This document shows, piece after piece, positions 44,601 to 52,249 of a stretch of 64,000 nt of DNA. The stretch lies in contig JAFUVQ010000060.1 in the NCBI GenBank assembly GCA_017477505.1, forward strand, positions 124,001 to 188,000, written 5' to 3'. The stretch comes from Eubacterium sp. (GTDB lineage: Bacteria; Bacillota; Clostridia; Lachnospirales; Lachnospiraceae). Made by a program: the position numbers and the translations under genes. Position 1 is the stretch's first letter; every line of letters starts with the position of its first letter. The notes beneath the pieces are model-generated. The model was not told the DNA's origin. It did no database searches and worked only from the letters and a program-made list of their open reading frames with translations.

Positions 44601-45802
44601 GGCTTCTCTTCAGTATATAGATCTTCAGGCTCATCCACTGACTTATATCTGAAGGTTGCAAGACTCTTACCGTCAGATTCTGTTTCAACCACAGGAGTAA
44701 AATCCTGTCCAACGTAAGCATCAGGAACTGTAACAGTTGCTGTTGTTTCTGAAAGAGGATACTTAAGGGTAAAAGATTTTGCAGTTTCCCATCCTGCGAG
44801 GTCAGTAGCTGTTACTGTTATATTCTTAGGAGTACCAAAAACCGCTTCGATAGAAATATCCTTACTGTACCCGTAACCATCACTGTCAGTTTCAAGTTCA
44901 TTATTCGCCCTGCTGTAAGTGGTGGTTGTAGTACCATCGGATACGGTCACTGTATCCAGATACAGATCCCATATGGAAAATTCAACTGCGGTTGCATAGA
45001 TAGTGTCTTCAAGAGATGCTTCATTCCACTCCTCATGATCATCGTCGCGGTAGGCATATACATCGCCAGTGTATGGCACCTCATCATCAAATACTATATC
45101 TCCTGGATCCAGATTGCCAAAAAGTGTATATATGTCCACATATTGAGTTTCAGCGTTGTCACTTACTCTCTTGAAATAGAATCCATAATCTGCATTAAAA
45201 TTATAACCATTATCCTCCGGATACAGGTCGTCATACCCCAGTTCCAAAGCAGAAGTATATACCGAATCCCCCATATAGGTTTTTATCTGAAAACCCTCTG
45301 CCGGCTTGATAACAATCTTACCCTTTGCATAATAAGTATTGCTTAAGCCCTCAATATCTGCAAGATTCCCCGTGGATGTGCGCGTCACTTCAGAAAGAGG
45401 AAGTGTTTCAATACTGAAGGTCTTTTCGGCGGATTCTGAACTGTTATAATTATCAGTTGCCGGGGCAACAGCTCTTACCTTCCAGGTTCCTGAATATGCT
45501 CCGAAGTCTGTCGAATAATCACCGCCATACGGGCTTATATATTCAAGATAAACCTCTCCATCATAGCCGTCGGCAACAGATATACAGCTTTTAATCTTGG
45601 TGGCAACATCCGTACCGTAATAATATGTCTCTTCAAGCCCATCCAGCATGACTGACGAATCTGACTTGGACGGATCATCCCCATCTGCAGCGTATATACT
45701 GACACCGCCGGGATACGATACCGAACTGGCCAGAATCATGATTGCGGCAATAAATATACTGATTGCCTTTTTTAGTCTTTTTCTTTTATTTAAACTCTCC
45801 AT
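38690..45802 (-). CDS. Giant secreted repeat protein (about 25 repeats of ~82 residues), ended by an in-frame TAA
   Basis: A 2370-residue extracellular protein. The signal peptide is clear (KKAISIFIAAIMILASSVSY, cleavage near YAA-DG). After about 350 residues of Ig-like N-terminal region come about 25 repeats of 80-84 residues with consensus VPDTKVGETYSPTLTTDSDG, then K(D/N)DAVFEYKL, TAAGTYTVRATVPETDTYEE and FTISK. Many repeats have one or two Cys (IVCENTFTIS, AVCYDDFTIS). It is probably a surface filament or adhesin. No LPXTG anchor is seen. The frame ends at TAA (38690-38692) where every other repeat has TAT (Tyr), and the same frame continues for 340 codons to 37667. AGAGAGG precedes the ATG. 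The CHASE2 cyclase follows. Confidence 0.88.
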   Translation of the reverse strand: MESLNKRKRLKKAISIFIAAIMILASSVSYPGGVSIYAADGDDPSKSDSSVMLDGLEETYYYGTDVATKIKSCISVADGYDGEVYLEYISPYGGDYSTDFGAYSGTWKVRAVAPATDNYNSSESAEKTFSIETLPLSEVTRTSTGNLADIEGLSNTYYAKGKIVIKPAEGFQIKTYMGDSVYTSALELGYDDLYPEDNGYNFNADYGFYFKRVSDNAETQYVDIYTLFGNLDPGDIVFDDEVPYTGDVYAYRDDDHEEWNEASLEDTIYATAVEFSIWDLYLDTVTVSDGTTTTTYSRANNELETDSDGYGYSKDISIEAVFGTPKNITVTATDLAGWETAKSFTLKYPLSETTATVTVPDAYVGQDFTPVVETESDGKSLATFRYKSVDEPEDLYTEEKPTAAGEYDIEATIPETDKFEQIVCYGTFTIKNKETVSVSLSVSDVYYGASPEPKVVTESDGKNDTAFWYKVQGADDTTYTTDVPTAVGKYTVMAVVPETDTYAKLTTTANFSIMKLTTSITVSVEDILVGETVDPKVQTDSDGEPVVEYKLLDEEESEYTTVKPTAAGEYNVRASVAATATHQAETSDISSFVISRLTDDDATVTVANSLVGDDYEPVLSTDSDGKDGAVFEYKALSAPEEAYSDTKPVLAGTYSVRATVQQTDMYEEVVCESSFTISKRETTATVTVPNTKVGQTYSPSLTTASDGKDTATFEYKLTDETEDDYSETQPTAAGEYTIRATVPETNTYKKIVCENTFTISLNSVGEATVTVPDTVIGTDYEPVLSTDSDGKDDAVFEYKVKDAEDSTYSEDKPTAAGDYTVRATIPETENYEEAVCYDDFTISKKTVDADVYIADTYVDAEYVPTLTTESDGKATAVFSYKPSDAEDDEYSSEKPSTVGTYIVRAVVPETDTYESVTATYEFTLSKHESTVTVTIGNSKVGEEYAPETNTDSNGIVSYEYKLSDAEDDEYSSEKPTAAGLYTVKATVSETAAYLSGSDEADFEITKNEANITVTVADSKVGQTYSPVVESESNGTRSFVYKVRGANDSTYTDAKPTKAGKYTVKATIAATDYYDEISGTADFEITKNTADATVTVPNSKVGETYSPTLTTDSDGADDATYKYMLTDDPLEEYSETQPTAAGAYTVFVTVPETEAYEEATATAEFTISKNTVAATVTVPDTEVGETYSPTLTTVSDGKDDAVFEYKLTDDPEDEYSTTQPTAAGEYSVRATVPETDTYEEIVCENTFTISLNPVGTATVTVSDTVIGTDYEPVLTTDSDGKDDAVFEYKLKDAEDSDYSEDKPTAAGTYTVRATIPETETYEEAVCYDDFTISKKTGTATVTVPDSKVGETYSPSLTTDSDGKNDATFEYKLSNDEDSEYSEEKPVAAGTYTVLATVPETDTYDEVTATDEFTISKNIAVSTVIVPDTKVGTAYEPTLTTDSDGKNDAVFEYKVTGAIDESYTDTKPTAAGSYTVRVTVPETDTYDEVICYDDFEISLNSAGETTVAVPDTVIGTEYAPVLTTDSDGKDDAVFEYKLKDAEDTDYSEEKPTAAGTYTVRATVPETDIYEEAICYDDFTISKKTATSSVIVSDTKVGQTYSPSLTTDSDGKNDAVFEYKLTADSEEEYSETQPTAAGEYTVRATVPETDTYEGTACENTFTISLNSVGETTVTVPDTVIGTEYAPVLTTDSDGKDDAVFEYKLKDAEDTDYSEDKPAAAGTYTVRATIPETENYEEAVCYDDFTISKKTATSSVIVSDTKVGQTYSPSLTTDSDGKDDAVFEYKLNADSEEKYSETQPTAAGDYTVRATIPETDTYEETVCESTFTISLNSVGETKVEVPDTVVGTAYQPVLTTDSDGKDDAVFEYKLSTAEDSEYTSLQPTAAGTYTVRATVPETETYEEAVCYDEFTISRKTATATVSVDDSKVGDQYIPTVDTDSDGIPYFEYKKSTDDDSKYSEDMPEAAGTYTIRATIPETDTYEEVSCTDEFTISRRTATASVVVPDSNVGNSYEPSLSADSDGKDAAKFEYKLSSAEDSEYTETKPTAAGTYTVRATVPETDTYNEVICYDDFEISRNGAAATVAVPDSLVGDTYEPTLTTDSDGKDSAVFEYKPSTADDMMYQSTKPVAAGTYMVRATIPATASFEEISCTSTFTIRKRTATATVDVDDTYVGAAYEPVVTTESDGNITFAYKLSTADDSEYVAAKPSAAGTYKVKATVAASETYEEISCTATFTISRRTVTASVSVEDTKVGDTYEPVLTTDSDGKASAAFEYKPSTAEDSEYTETKPVVAGTYTVRATVPETATYRAVSCTDTFTISKFTVSAEIIVPDTNEGDSYNPELVTVSDGSVSYAYKLSSENDTAYTATKPTAPGT

Positions 45803-45846
45803 AATATAACCTCTCTAAACCAAAACAATGGGTTATATTCTCTTAA

Positions 45847-46003
45847 TCCGCCCTGTGGCGGAGCATGCCACGATGGGCATGCTATACCTTATAATTGGAA
45901 ACTGCGTTTCCAATTAAAGACCCTCCGGGGGATGCGCACTCGCGCGATAGGTATGATGCTTCGCATCCCGCGCTCGGCGCGGCGCATGTCGCGAGCGACA
46001 TGC
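45847..46003. repeat. Cluster of five hairpins, including dispersed repeat copy 2
   Basis: Five consecutive inverted repeats fill the gap between the FecR-like and giant repeat genes: TCCGCC/GGCGGA (45847-45862), GCATGCC/GGCATGC (45863-45882), AATTGGAAA/TTTCCAATT (45893-45915), GGGATGCG/CGCATCCC (45929-45969) and GCATGTCGC/GCGACATGC (45984-46003). The last is followed by TTTATTC, as in the copies near 16.4 kb and 62 kb. None has a proper T-tract on the minus strand. Confidence 0.7.
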
Positions 46004-46016
46004 TTTATTCTTTATG

Positions 46017-46895
46017 TCACTTCCACTCGATAGTCGTATCTTCGTCAATTGTCTTATTGAAGTCCCAATTCCAGTCACCGGATGCAGCAGGTGCGAGTGA
46101 AGGTCTCACAACCTTATCACCCTTTGAGACTGTCTGTGTTCCAAATACTTTTCCATTATACATAAATGTAACTGTTACAACGTCGCTCTCCATAAGTGCA
46201 ACGTCACGTCCTGCATCTCTGGCTTCTGTTACCACATCGATGACTTCGGCAGGTATTGTTGAGAAGTCAATGTCTGTAGGATCTGATACATAATCGGTAG
46301 TATTACCATCCTCATAGATGATTACTTCCTTACCTTTTTCAACTTCTACTTCTTTGTCAGAAACTGTTCCGTCTTTATAAACAAGTCTTGTGGTAACCTT
46401 GCCTTCAAATACTGATACTCTGGTGTATGTAACATCGCCAATCTTATAAACATAAACACGGTAGATAGTACCTCTTACCATCATAGTTGAGTTTGGTGTA
46501 TTGATGTCGTATGAAGAATCATTTGAAAGCTTGTTCTTTATATCATTCGTAATGGCACCCTTCTGGAGATTGATTGTTGTCTTGCTGTTCTCACTGTTAC
46601 CTGATGCAACAAGAGTAAGCTCGGTATCATCCTCAAGGTAAATAAACTTATCTTCATCAGCCTGAAGACACATATCACCCTGAACCAGCTTTACTTTATC
46701 TCCGGACTTAAGAACCATATTGTTATACGGGGTGAGATCCCCCTTCTTGTCCCTTGTAACTGAGCCCTCGCCTGTGAATTCATAGACCTTCAGCAATCGG
46801 TAAGTCTTTTTCCTCAGAATAGCAAAACTGATCACGAAAATGACTAACGCAACTACTGCTAAAACGCCTACAATGATACCCACTTTTTTACTCAT
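46017..46895 (-). CDS. FecR-domain membrane protein with C-terminal InlB-type repeat
   Basis: A 292-residue protein with one N-terminal transmembrane helix (VGIIVGVLAVVALVIFVISF) and an extracellular part. The middle (about 50-190) fits the FecR fold: VKLVQGDMCLQADEDKFIYL, LQKGAITNDIKN, INTPNSTMMVRGTIYRVYV. The last 55 residues (VTVTFMYNGKVFGTQTVSKG ... EDTTIEWK) match a Listeria-Bacteroides/InlB B-type repeat, often found in surface proteins. The ATG at 46895 has GAGAGG upstream; a longer frame to 46970 lacks a site. It has its own promoter and precedes the giant repeat protein and CHASE2 cyclase genes, with which it probably forms a surface-sensing unit. Confidence 0.83.
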   Translation of the reverse strand: MSKKVGIIVGVLAVVALVIFVISFAILRKKTYRLLKVYEFTGEGSVTRDKKGDLTPYNNMVLKSGDKVKLVQGDMCLQADEDKFIYLEDDTELTLVASGNSENSKTTINLQKGAITNDIKNKLSNDSSYDINTPNSTMMVRGTIYRVYVYKIGDVTYTRVSVFEGKVTTRLVYKDGTVSDKEVEVEKGKEVIIYEDGNTTDYVSDPTDIDFSTIPAEVIDVVTEARDAGRDVALMESDVVTVTFMYNGKVFGTQTVSKGDKVVRPSLAPAASGDWNWDFNKTIDEDTTIEWK

Positions 46896-46978
46896 AAAAA
46901 CTCCTCTCCGGAATGCCGGAAACACCTTGAAAAACAACACCTGAAATTCTAACTTCAAGGCAAAAAACATTCCGTTTT

Positions 46979-47008
46979 ATTGTACCACTTTTCGCTCATT
47001 TGCGTCAA
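46979..47008 (-). promoter_or_regulatory. Promoter of the FecR-like gene
   Basis: On the minus strand TTGACG (47003-47008), an 18-base spacer and TACAAT (46979-46984) lie about 85-115 bases upstream of the ATG, directly after the polysaccharide-operon terminator. Confidence 0.65.
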
Positions 47009-47009
47009 T

Positions 47010-47050
47010 AAAGAAGGCCGAACTCACTTAATATGAGTTCAGCCTTCTTT
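47010..47050 (-). terminator. Terminator of the polysaccharide/acylation operon
   Basis: A long stem AAAGAAGGC-c-GAACTCA / TGAGTTC-a-GCCTTCTTT with a 7-base loop and U-rich 3' arm. It lies just after the AlgX-like gene and marks the end of the 15-kb operon. Confidence 0.88.
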
Positions 47051-47056
47051 ACTCTT

Positions 47057-48244
47057 TTATCTAAAATCAAATGGGCTTATGTAACTACTGTAATCAGGTG
47101 CCATAATATTTCTTTCGGCGTACATCACAAGCACCATATCAGGTTCTGATTCTTCTATGTATTTTCGGACGCTCTCGTCAGTGTTGGGAAGGTGTATGAT
47201 ATCCATATTTTCTATTCCGAGCGCAAGATATGAAGCGATATAATGTGAATAAGAATCATACAGAAGAAGTATCTTCTTCCCTTCATTTCCTGTTGCAAGA
47301 TTATTATGAACGTGGGCAAGCCTTTCATTTCCAATACGAATGCAGCTATAGGCATCGGGCTTATTAAGATAATCATCGTCAGTATATGACGCTATATCAT
47401 CAAAAAGCTCACGATTGAAATATGAATCGGCGTAAGGTCCGGTTATATCTTCACCTCGGGAAGGCACTGTAACTGTAAGGCTCGTTTCAAACTTAGGCGT
47501 GATGATTTCAAAGTCATCGAGCGGAGCACGCTTTGCTGTGACTGCACGTCCCTGCGAGCCGAGCCAATAGGTAGGATGCACCTCGGAATTGTAATTTGTC
47601 TTATCAAATGTTGAGAGGTCGAAGTTGTAGCCGTAATCTTTGTTCAATATTCCGGCTATATCGCCTGCCAGCCAGAGCTGTGTATCTGTGGTCCAGTGAT
47701 TATCTGCAATGTAAAATGAGCCGTACCAGTCACGTCCGCTTTGGAGCAGTTCATCACGCATATCGACGTATTCTATACCACGCGTTTCGAGTGCAGTCTG
47801 GAATCGGTCACCATTTTCATTCGTACATTCCATATTTGTTATAGGCATCTGCCTGTCCACAGGACTGGTCTTTGATCCCATATTGAAGTACAGATGATCT
47901 ATACCCTTTTCATCAAGAAAACCGAAGAATTCCTGAAGTGAATCAGCTGCAGCTTCGATGTCCGCATCACTTTCCGGAAGCTCCGAATAACAGAGATAAT
48001 GATTGTCCATCTCTATTACCATACGGTCCTCTCCGATCTTGTCCAGCTTCCATCCGCCGTAGGCTTTGATATCTCTGTCCATACCTATTACATCCTCCCT
48101 GTATGGGATGTAATACGAGATATCTGACGGCTCCTTCGCCGCCTTATCCCGTCCCAGATATCCCTTCAGAACCGAGAATGACAAAGTAAGGATCAACGCG
48201 AGAATCAGAACTATATATATAATTTTCGCTGTGTTGTTTTTCAT
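47057..48244 (-). CDS. AlgX/AlgJ-like SGNH hydrolase-type membrane protein
   Basis: A 395-residue extracellular protein anchored by one N-terminal helix (IIYIVLILALILTLSF). It resembles AlgX/AlgJ-type acetyltransferase-like SGNH proteins: YIADNHWTTDTQLWLAG carries the His-Trp-Thr motif, and KKILLLYDSYSHYIASYLAL carries the nucleophile Ser. Such proteins take acyl groups exported by an MBOAT partner and place them on an exopolysaccharide. It is the last gene of the operon, following another SGNH-like gene by 64 bases and an MBOAT gene further upstream, which fits this role. Confidence 0.82.
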   Translation of the reverse strand: MKNNTAKIIYIVLILALILTLSFSVLKGYLGRDKAAKEPSDISYYIPYREDVIGMDRDIKAYGGWKLDKIGEDRMVIEMDNHYLCYSELPESDADIEAAADSLQEFFGFLDEKGIDHLYFNMGSKTSPVDRQMPITNMECTNENGDRFQTALETRGIEYVDMRDELLQSGRDWYGSFYIADNHWTTDTQLWLAGDIAGILNKDYGYNFDLSTFDKTNYNSEVHPTYWLGSQGRAVTAKRAPLDDFEIITPKFETSLTVTVPSRGEDITGPYADSYFNRELFDDIASYTDDDYLNKPDAYSCIRIGNERLAHVHNNLATGNEGKKILLLYDSYSHYIASYLALGIENMDIIHLPNTDESVRKYIEESEPDMVLVMYAERNIMAPDYSSYISPFDFR

Positions 48245-48308
48245 ATCATTAATCCAGCTAACAAACTACATGAAATAAATCGGCAAATTCAGTTGTTCCT
48301 ACTAACAG

Positions 48309-49748
48309 TTAGTAGTTCACAGTGATATTACCCGATTCACCCACCACTTCAATACTGCCATGGCTGTCAGCAGGAAGCGTGAAGCTGTTTACATTTTCAA
48401 ATGAAATGGTTTCACCGTCCGAAGTTGTAACTGTAATGTCATACACATCATCACGGTTTGCTGCTACATGATACTCTCTGCTCTTATAAACCGGAGCACC
48501 TTTGGCATCCATGGTTCCGTCGGGTTCTGTGTAGAAATAATAAAGTCCGAAGATTTCAGATGGTTCTGCAGCGAGCTTATCTTTGTATGAGTCATAGAAT
48601 CTTTCTTTTTCCGTCTCATTTACAGTCTCCCAGAAAGCCTTGGTGAACTGCTCTGCTCCGACAGAATTGAGGTGACCCATATTCATGAAATATTCACCAT
48701 GTTTAATATCCAGATATTCGTTCTTCATAAGATTGAAATCATAATACTCTATTCCGTACTCATCGGCAACTGCCCGAAGTTCTTTAACATATCTATCATA
48801 ATCACCCGTGCTTATAAGCTGCAGGTCATACATCGGTGCAGTAAAAAGTGTGATCTCCACGCCCTTCTTCTGACAGAGACTGATGATCTTTCCGAGCCAC
48901 TTCCTGCTTTCCGTTCCCATTCCATAATCCGAAAGATTTCTTACACGGTTATAAAGCTTTTCTGAATCACAGAGCTTTCCGCCATTATCAGAAAGATAGC
49001 CTTTCGGACAATACTCTTTTGTATAAACAGTGCCGTCAGCATCAGTTTCTTCATACTTGTAAATGTAATTCTTATAGTCATCCGACTTCTTTGTAGCGAT
49101 AGTTTCTTTTATGTATTCCCCATCAAAAAGCTTCTCTCTGTATCTTACAAATGGAAATACAGTCTCCATGCCATGCTCTACATCTGCTGCCCCAAGCCTT
49201 ATGGCTGCCGACTCCGCGGTAGGCTTCATGGCGTAACTGAGCGCCCATGAAGTAGCATAATTAGCAGGATCTTTTGTAACCTCGGTCTTTACATACTCTG
49301 CCGCTGTCTTATCCCATATCTCATACTCTGCTCCGCACCAGTAATAGCATTCTATATAAACCTTCTTAAGGTCATGCTGACGGAGCGCTTGCTTCAGAAG
49401 ATAATAGGTGCAGTCCAGTCTCTGTGACGGGGTTGCGAGATTAAAGCTCTTCATCCCGCTTTCCGCGTCAAGAACCTCTGGACTAATGTCACAGAACACA
49501 TGCGATGATCCGAGAGTTACGATATCTATATCCTTCTCAGACTCATACGAATGCATCAGAATCCTGTCCCACATATCATGTGTCGCATACATATAATCCA
49601 GCTGCTTCGTAATGGCAACAAAAAGAATAACGCCTGCCAGGATTGCAGCGATAGTGCGAATAAGTGTGGATTTTCTGTTTGTTCCTGACACTTTATCGGA
49701 ATCATTTATTAAGTTTTCAGTCGCTATATTTGTAACTGAACCTGACAT
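48309..49748 (-). CDS. SGNH-like membrane protein, partner of MBOAT (DltD/AlgJ-like role)
   Basis: A 479-residue protein with one transmembrane helix (about 30-47) and an extracellular domain beginning IDIVTLGSSHVFCDISPEVL, a GxSH-type nucleophile motif seen in SGNH proteins that accompany MBOAT acyltransferases. A later FMNMGHLNSVGAEQFTKAF supplies the His of the catalytic pair. The C-terminal ~80 residues form a small beta-rich domain (YHVAANRDDVYDITVTTSDG). AGGTAAG precedes the ATG. The MBOAT gene upstream is 164 bases away. It probably transfers the acyl group to the glycan. Confidence 0.82.
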   Translation of the reverse strand: MSGSVTNIATENLINDSDKVSGTNRKSTLIRTIAAILAGVILFVAITKQLDYMYATHDMWDRILMHSYESEKDIDIVTLGSSHVFCDISPEVLDAESGMKSFNLATPSQRLDCTYYLLKQALRQHDLKKVYIECYYWCGAEYEIWDKTAAEYVKTEVTKDPANYATSWALSYAMKPTAESAAIRLGAADVEHGMETVFPFVRYREKLFDGEYIKETIATKKSDDYKNYIYKYEETDADGTVYTKEYCPKGYLSDNGGKLCDSEKLYNRVRNLSDYGMGTESRKWLGKIISLCQKKGVEITLFTAPMYDLQLISTGDYDRYVKELRAVADEYGIEYYDFNLMKNEYLDIKHGEYFMNMGHLNSVGAEQFTKAFWETVNETEKERFYDSYKDKLAAEPSEIFGLYYFYTEPDGTMDAKGAPVYKSREYHVAANRDDVYDITVTTSDGETISFENVNSFTLPADSHGSIEVVGESGNITVNY

Positions 49749-49912
49749 ACGTCTTACCTAATCAATTATCTATTTATATCTGAATAAAGCTATTCAACAC
49801 TGATACATAAATACTGTTCAGGTCTGAATACCAAATACATGTGAATAATAATCAATCCATATTAATCATCGAGCCTAAAACAGGAGATTTCGATTATTGT
49901 CACTGATCAAAT

Positions 49913-51457
49913 TTAGAACTGGAAATATATAAACTGCTGTGTATCATAAGCGCTGCCGTAACATCCGAAGAGAATAATGGCAACGAGGAGAAACACCGTA
50001 AGTACTACTCTCAGAACGACATTCATCTTGAGATAACTCTCAGCAACATCGATTTTTTTATACTTCAGTATATCTACAATCAAGAGAATCAGAGTTGCCA
50101 CCGCGACAACTATAAAGTATTCAGCACTGACTCCGAGTCCCGTAAATGTCGTCAGGTTAAAACTCTCTCCATCTCCTGCAAACAGCCTGCCGATCAATGT
50201 AACGGACTTGCTGAGACTGCCGGCTCTGAAGAGAAGCCACGCCGCAGCTACAAGGATGAAGTTAATCACCACCGAACATACTCTAATTAGTATTTCTTTT
50301 CCTTTATGTTCTCTACCCTGATACGCTGTTTCAGTACTAGTTTCTTTATTCCCAACTTTTTCAATGTCAGCGGGCAGATTGTCAGAGCCCTTCAGTTTAT
50401 CATTAGATCGTCCGACCCCCAGCAGTCCTTCAACTACCTGGTAGAGTCCGTGCAGAACGCCCCATGCAACAAATGAAAGTGAAGCTCCGTGCCAAAGACC
50501 GCTCACGGCAAATACTATCATGAGATTGATGTAAGTTCTTGTACGTCCCTTCCTGCTTCCGCCAAGCGGAATATAGAGATAATCTCTGAACCATGTTGAA
50601 AGCGAGATATGCCATCTACGCCAGAATTCTTTGATGCTGCCTGCAAGATAAGGAGCATCGAAATTATCCATAAGACTGATACCGAGTATACGTGCCGCCC
50701 CCTTGGCGATTGTGGAATAACCGTAAAAATCACAATAAATCTGAAGTGTGAAAAGCAGTGTCGCAACAACGACAAATGCACCGCCAAACTGCTCCGGACT
50801 GTCGTAAACCGCATCCACGAAGATAGCGATTCTGTCTGCTATCACAACCTTCAGAAGATATCCGTACAGCATGGTTATAAAGCCATGCCTTACATTTTCA
50901 AATGAAAAGCTTTTTGGAACTGCGAGCTGCTTCAGAAGCCCGCGGGATCTTTCGATAGGTCCAGCTACGAGCTGCGGGAAAAATGAGACGAAGAGAGCGT
51001 AACGAAATACATTTTTCTCTGCGTAAATGTCGCCTCTGTAGACATCGATAAGGTAGCCCAGTGCCTGAAGTGTAAAGAATGAAATGCCTACGGGAAGAAG
51101 GATATTGAAGCTGAATCCGAGATCATCTGTGCCGAAGAGTTTTGCAAGACTTGCTGCGAGAGACATAAGCATATTCATGTATTTGAAATATGCCAGCATC
51201 AGAAGATTCGCCGTAAGTGCCGTTATCAGTACAATTCGCTTCGTACGGGGCTTCGATGTCTTTTCGATAGCAAGCGCACCGGCGTAGGTAACCAGCGTGG
51301 TAACAAGAAGAAGCAGTACATAAACCGGATTCCACTGCATATAGAAATAGTAACTTGCAGCGAGAAGCCATATGTACCGCACCTTCTTCGGCAATATGTA
51401 ATATATCACAGCCACTATGGGCAGAAATATCAGAAAATGAAATGAGTTAAAAAGCAC
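49913..51457 (-). CDS. MBOAT family membrane O-acyltransferase (AlgI/DltB-like), first of two
   Basis: A 514-residue polytopic membrane enzyme. MBOAT features are the N-terminal FNSFHFLIFLPIVAVIYYIL, PQLVAGPIER, LQIYCDFYGYSTIAKG, FWRRWHISLSTWFRDYLYIP and the catalytic His in VSGLWHGASLSFVAWG. It moves an activated acyl group from an intracellular donor to an acceptor across the membrane. The start is GTG at 51457 with AGGAGG 6 bases upstream, 18 bases after the SDR gene. The neighbourhood of an acyl carrier protein and two SGNH proteins downstream suggests the Dlt mode of action. Confidence 0.92.
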   Translation of the reverse strand: MLFNSFHFLIFLPIVAVIYYILPKKVRYIWLLAASYYFYMQWNPVYVLLLLVTTLVTYAGALAIEKTSKPRTKRIVLITALTANLLMLAYFKYMNMLMSLAASLAKLFGTDDLGFSFNILLPVGISFFTLQALGYLIDVYRGDIYAEKNVFRYALFVSFFPQLVAGPIERSRGLLKQLAVPKSFSFENVRHGFITMLYGYLLKVVIADRIAIFVDAVYDSPEQFGGAFVVVATLLFTLQIYCDFYGYSTIAKGAARILGISLMDNFDAPYLAGSIKEFWRRWHISLSTWFRDYLYIPLGGSRKGRTRTYINLMIVFAVSGLWHGASLSFVAWGVLHGLYQVVEGLLGVGRSNDKLKGSDNLPADIEKVGNKETSTETAYQGREHKGKEILIRVCSVVINFILVAAAWLLFRAGSLSKSVTLIGRLFAGDGESFNLTTFTGLGVSAEYFIVVAVATLILLIVDILKYKKIDVAESYLKMNVVLRVVLTVFLLVAIILFGCYGSAYDTQQFIYFQF

Positions 51458-51475
51458 CGCGTGCCTCCTCTAACA

Positions 51476-52225
51476 TTAGTGACGGATAATGCCTCCGGTT
51501 ATGGCGATGTTCTCACCCGTCATGGCAGCGCCGCTGTCTGAAAGCATATACAGCATAATTGGGATGATCTCATCGAGCTTTACATTACGTTTGAGCGGAC
51601 TGGATGCACGATTCTGCTCTATCAGAAGCTCAGGCAGATCTGATATGAACTTTGTGTCCATCATTTCCGGAGAGATTCCGTTTACCGTGATGCCTTTGTC
51701 GGCATATTCCACAGAAAGTGATTTCATGAGTCCGAGAAGTGCATATTTAACCGTAACGTAGGATGACTGGAATTTGGCAGGACTGCCTTTGGTGCAGCTT
51801 GTCAGCATGAAAATGATACGACCGTATTTCTGCCTGCTCATATGAGGGATAAACTTTTCAAGAATCTTCACGATGGAGCGGACAGAGATATCCCAGCCCC
51901 TGTCAAAATTCTCCCAGTTATCCTTATGGAATCGCTGATTGTACGGTCTCGGAGCCGGAAGATGAATAATATGGTCAGGTATGTGACGCGTCTGTTCAAT
52001 AGCATTGATCATGGCATCAACTCTTGCTTCGTCTTCAAAATCCGACTGCAGCAAAGTGATATGAGGCGGTTTACTGTCTTCCTTTATCCCATTAACAACC
52101 TTCAGAAGAGCCTCATTTACATTTCTGTACTGCAGAAAAATCTCAGTATAATCACTGTAAATATTCTTCAATAATTCTACTCCCACATCGGAAGCTGCCC
52201 CTGTGATTAAAAGTGTTCTTGCCAT
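51476..52225 (-). CDS. Short-chain dehydrogenase/reductase (FabG-like)
   Basis: A 249-residue NAD(P)-dependent SDR. It starts ARTLLITGAASDVGVELLKN (TGxxxxxG cofactor motif). The active site has Ser in FMLTSCTKGS and Tyr-x-x-x-Lys in SSYVTVKYALLG, then the usual GITVNGISPEMMDT segment and a FabG-like TGENIAITGG end. The ATG at 52225 has GGAGGAGG upstream; a longer frame to 52288 contains the duplicated hairpins and is unlikely to be coding. With ACP and MaoC proteins in the same operon it could reduce a 3-ketoacyl or other ACP-bound group (inference). Confidence 0.88.
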   Translation of the reverse strand: MARTLLITGAASDVGVELLKNIYSDYTEIFLQYRNVNEALLKVVNGIKEDSKPPHITLLQSDFEDEARVDAMINAIEQTRHIPDHIIHLPAPRPYNQRFHKDNWENFDRGWDISVRSIVKILEKFIPHMSRQKYGRIIFMLTSCTKGSPAKFQSSYVTVKYALLGLMKSLSVEYADKGITVNGISPEMMDTKFISDLPELLIEQNRASSPLKRNVKLDEIIPIMLYMLSDSGAAMTGENIAITGGIIRH

Positions 52226-52249
52226 ATTTGTCCTCCTCCCGTATCCTGT

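Noticed and set aside
38690-45802. Periodic repeats considered as a CRISPR array
   Set aside because: The period is about 246 bases, the units are coding and divergent, and there are no unique spacers of regular short length or cas genes.
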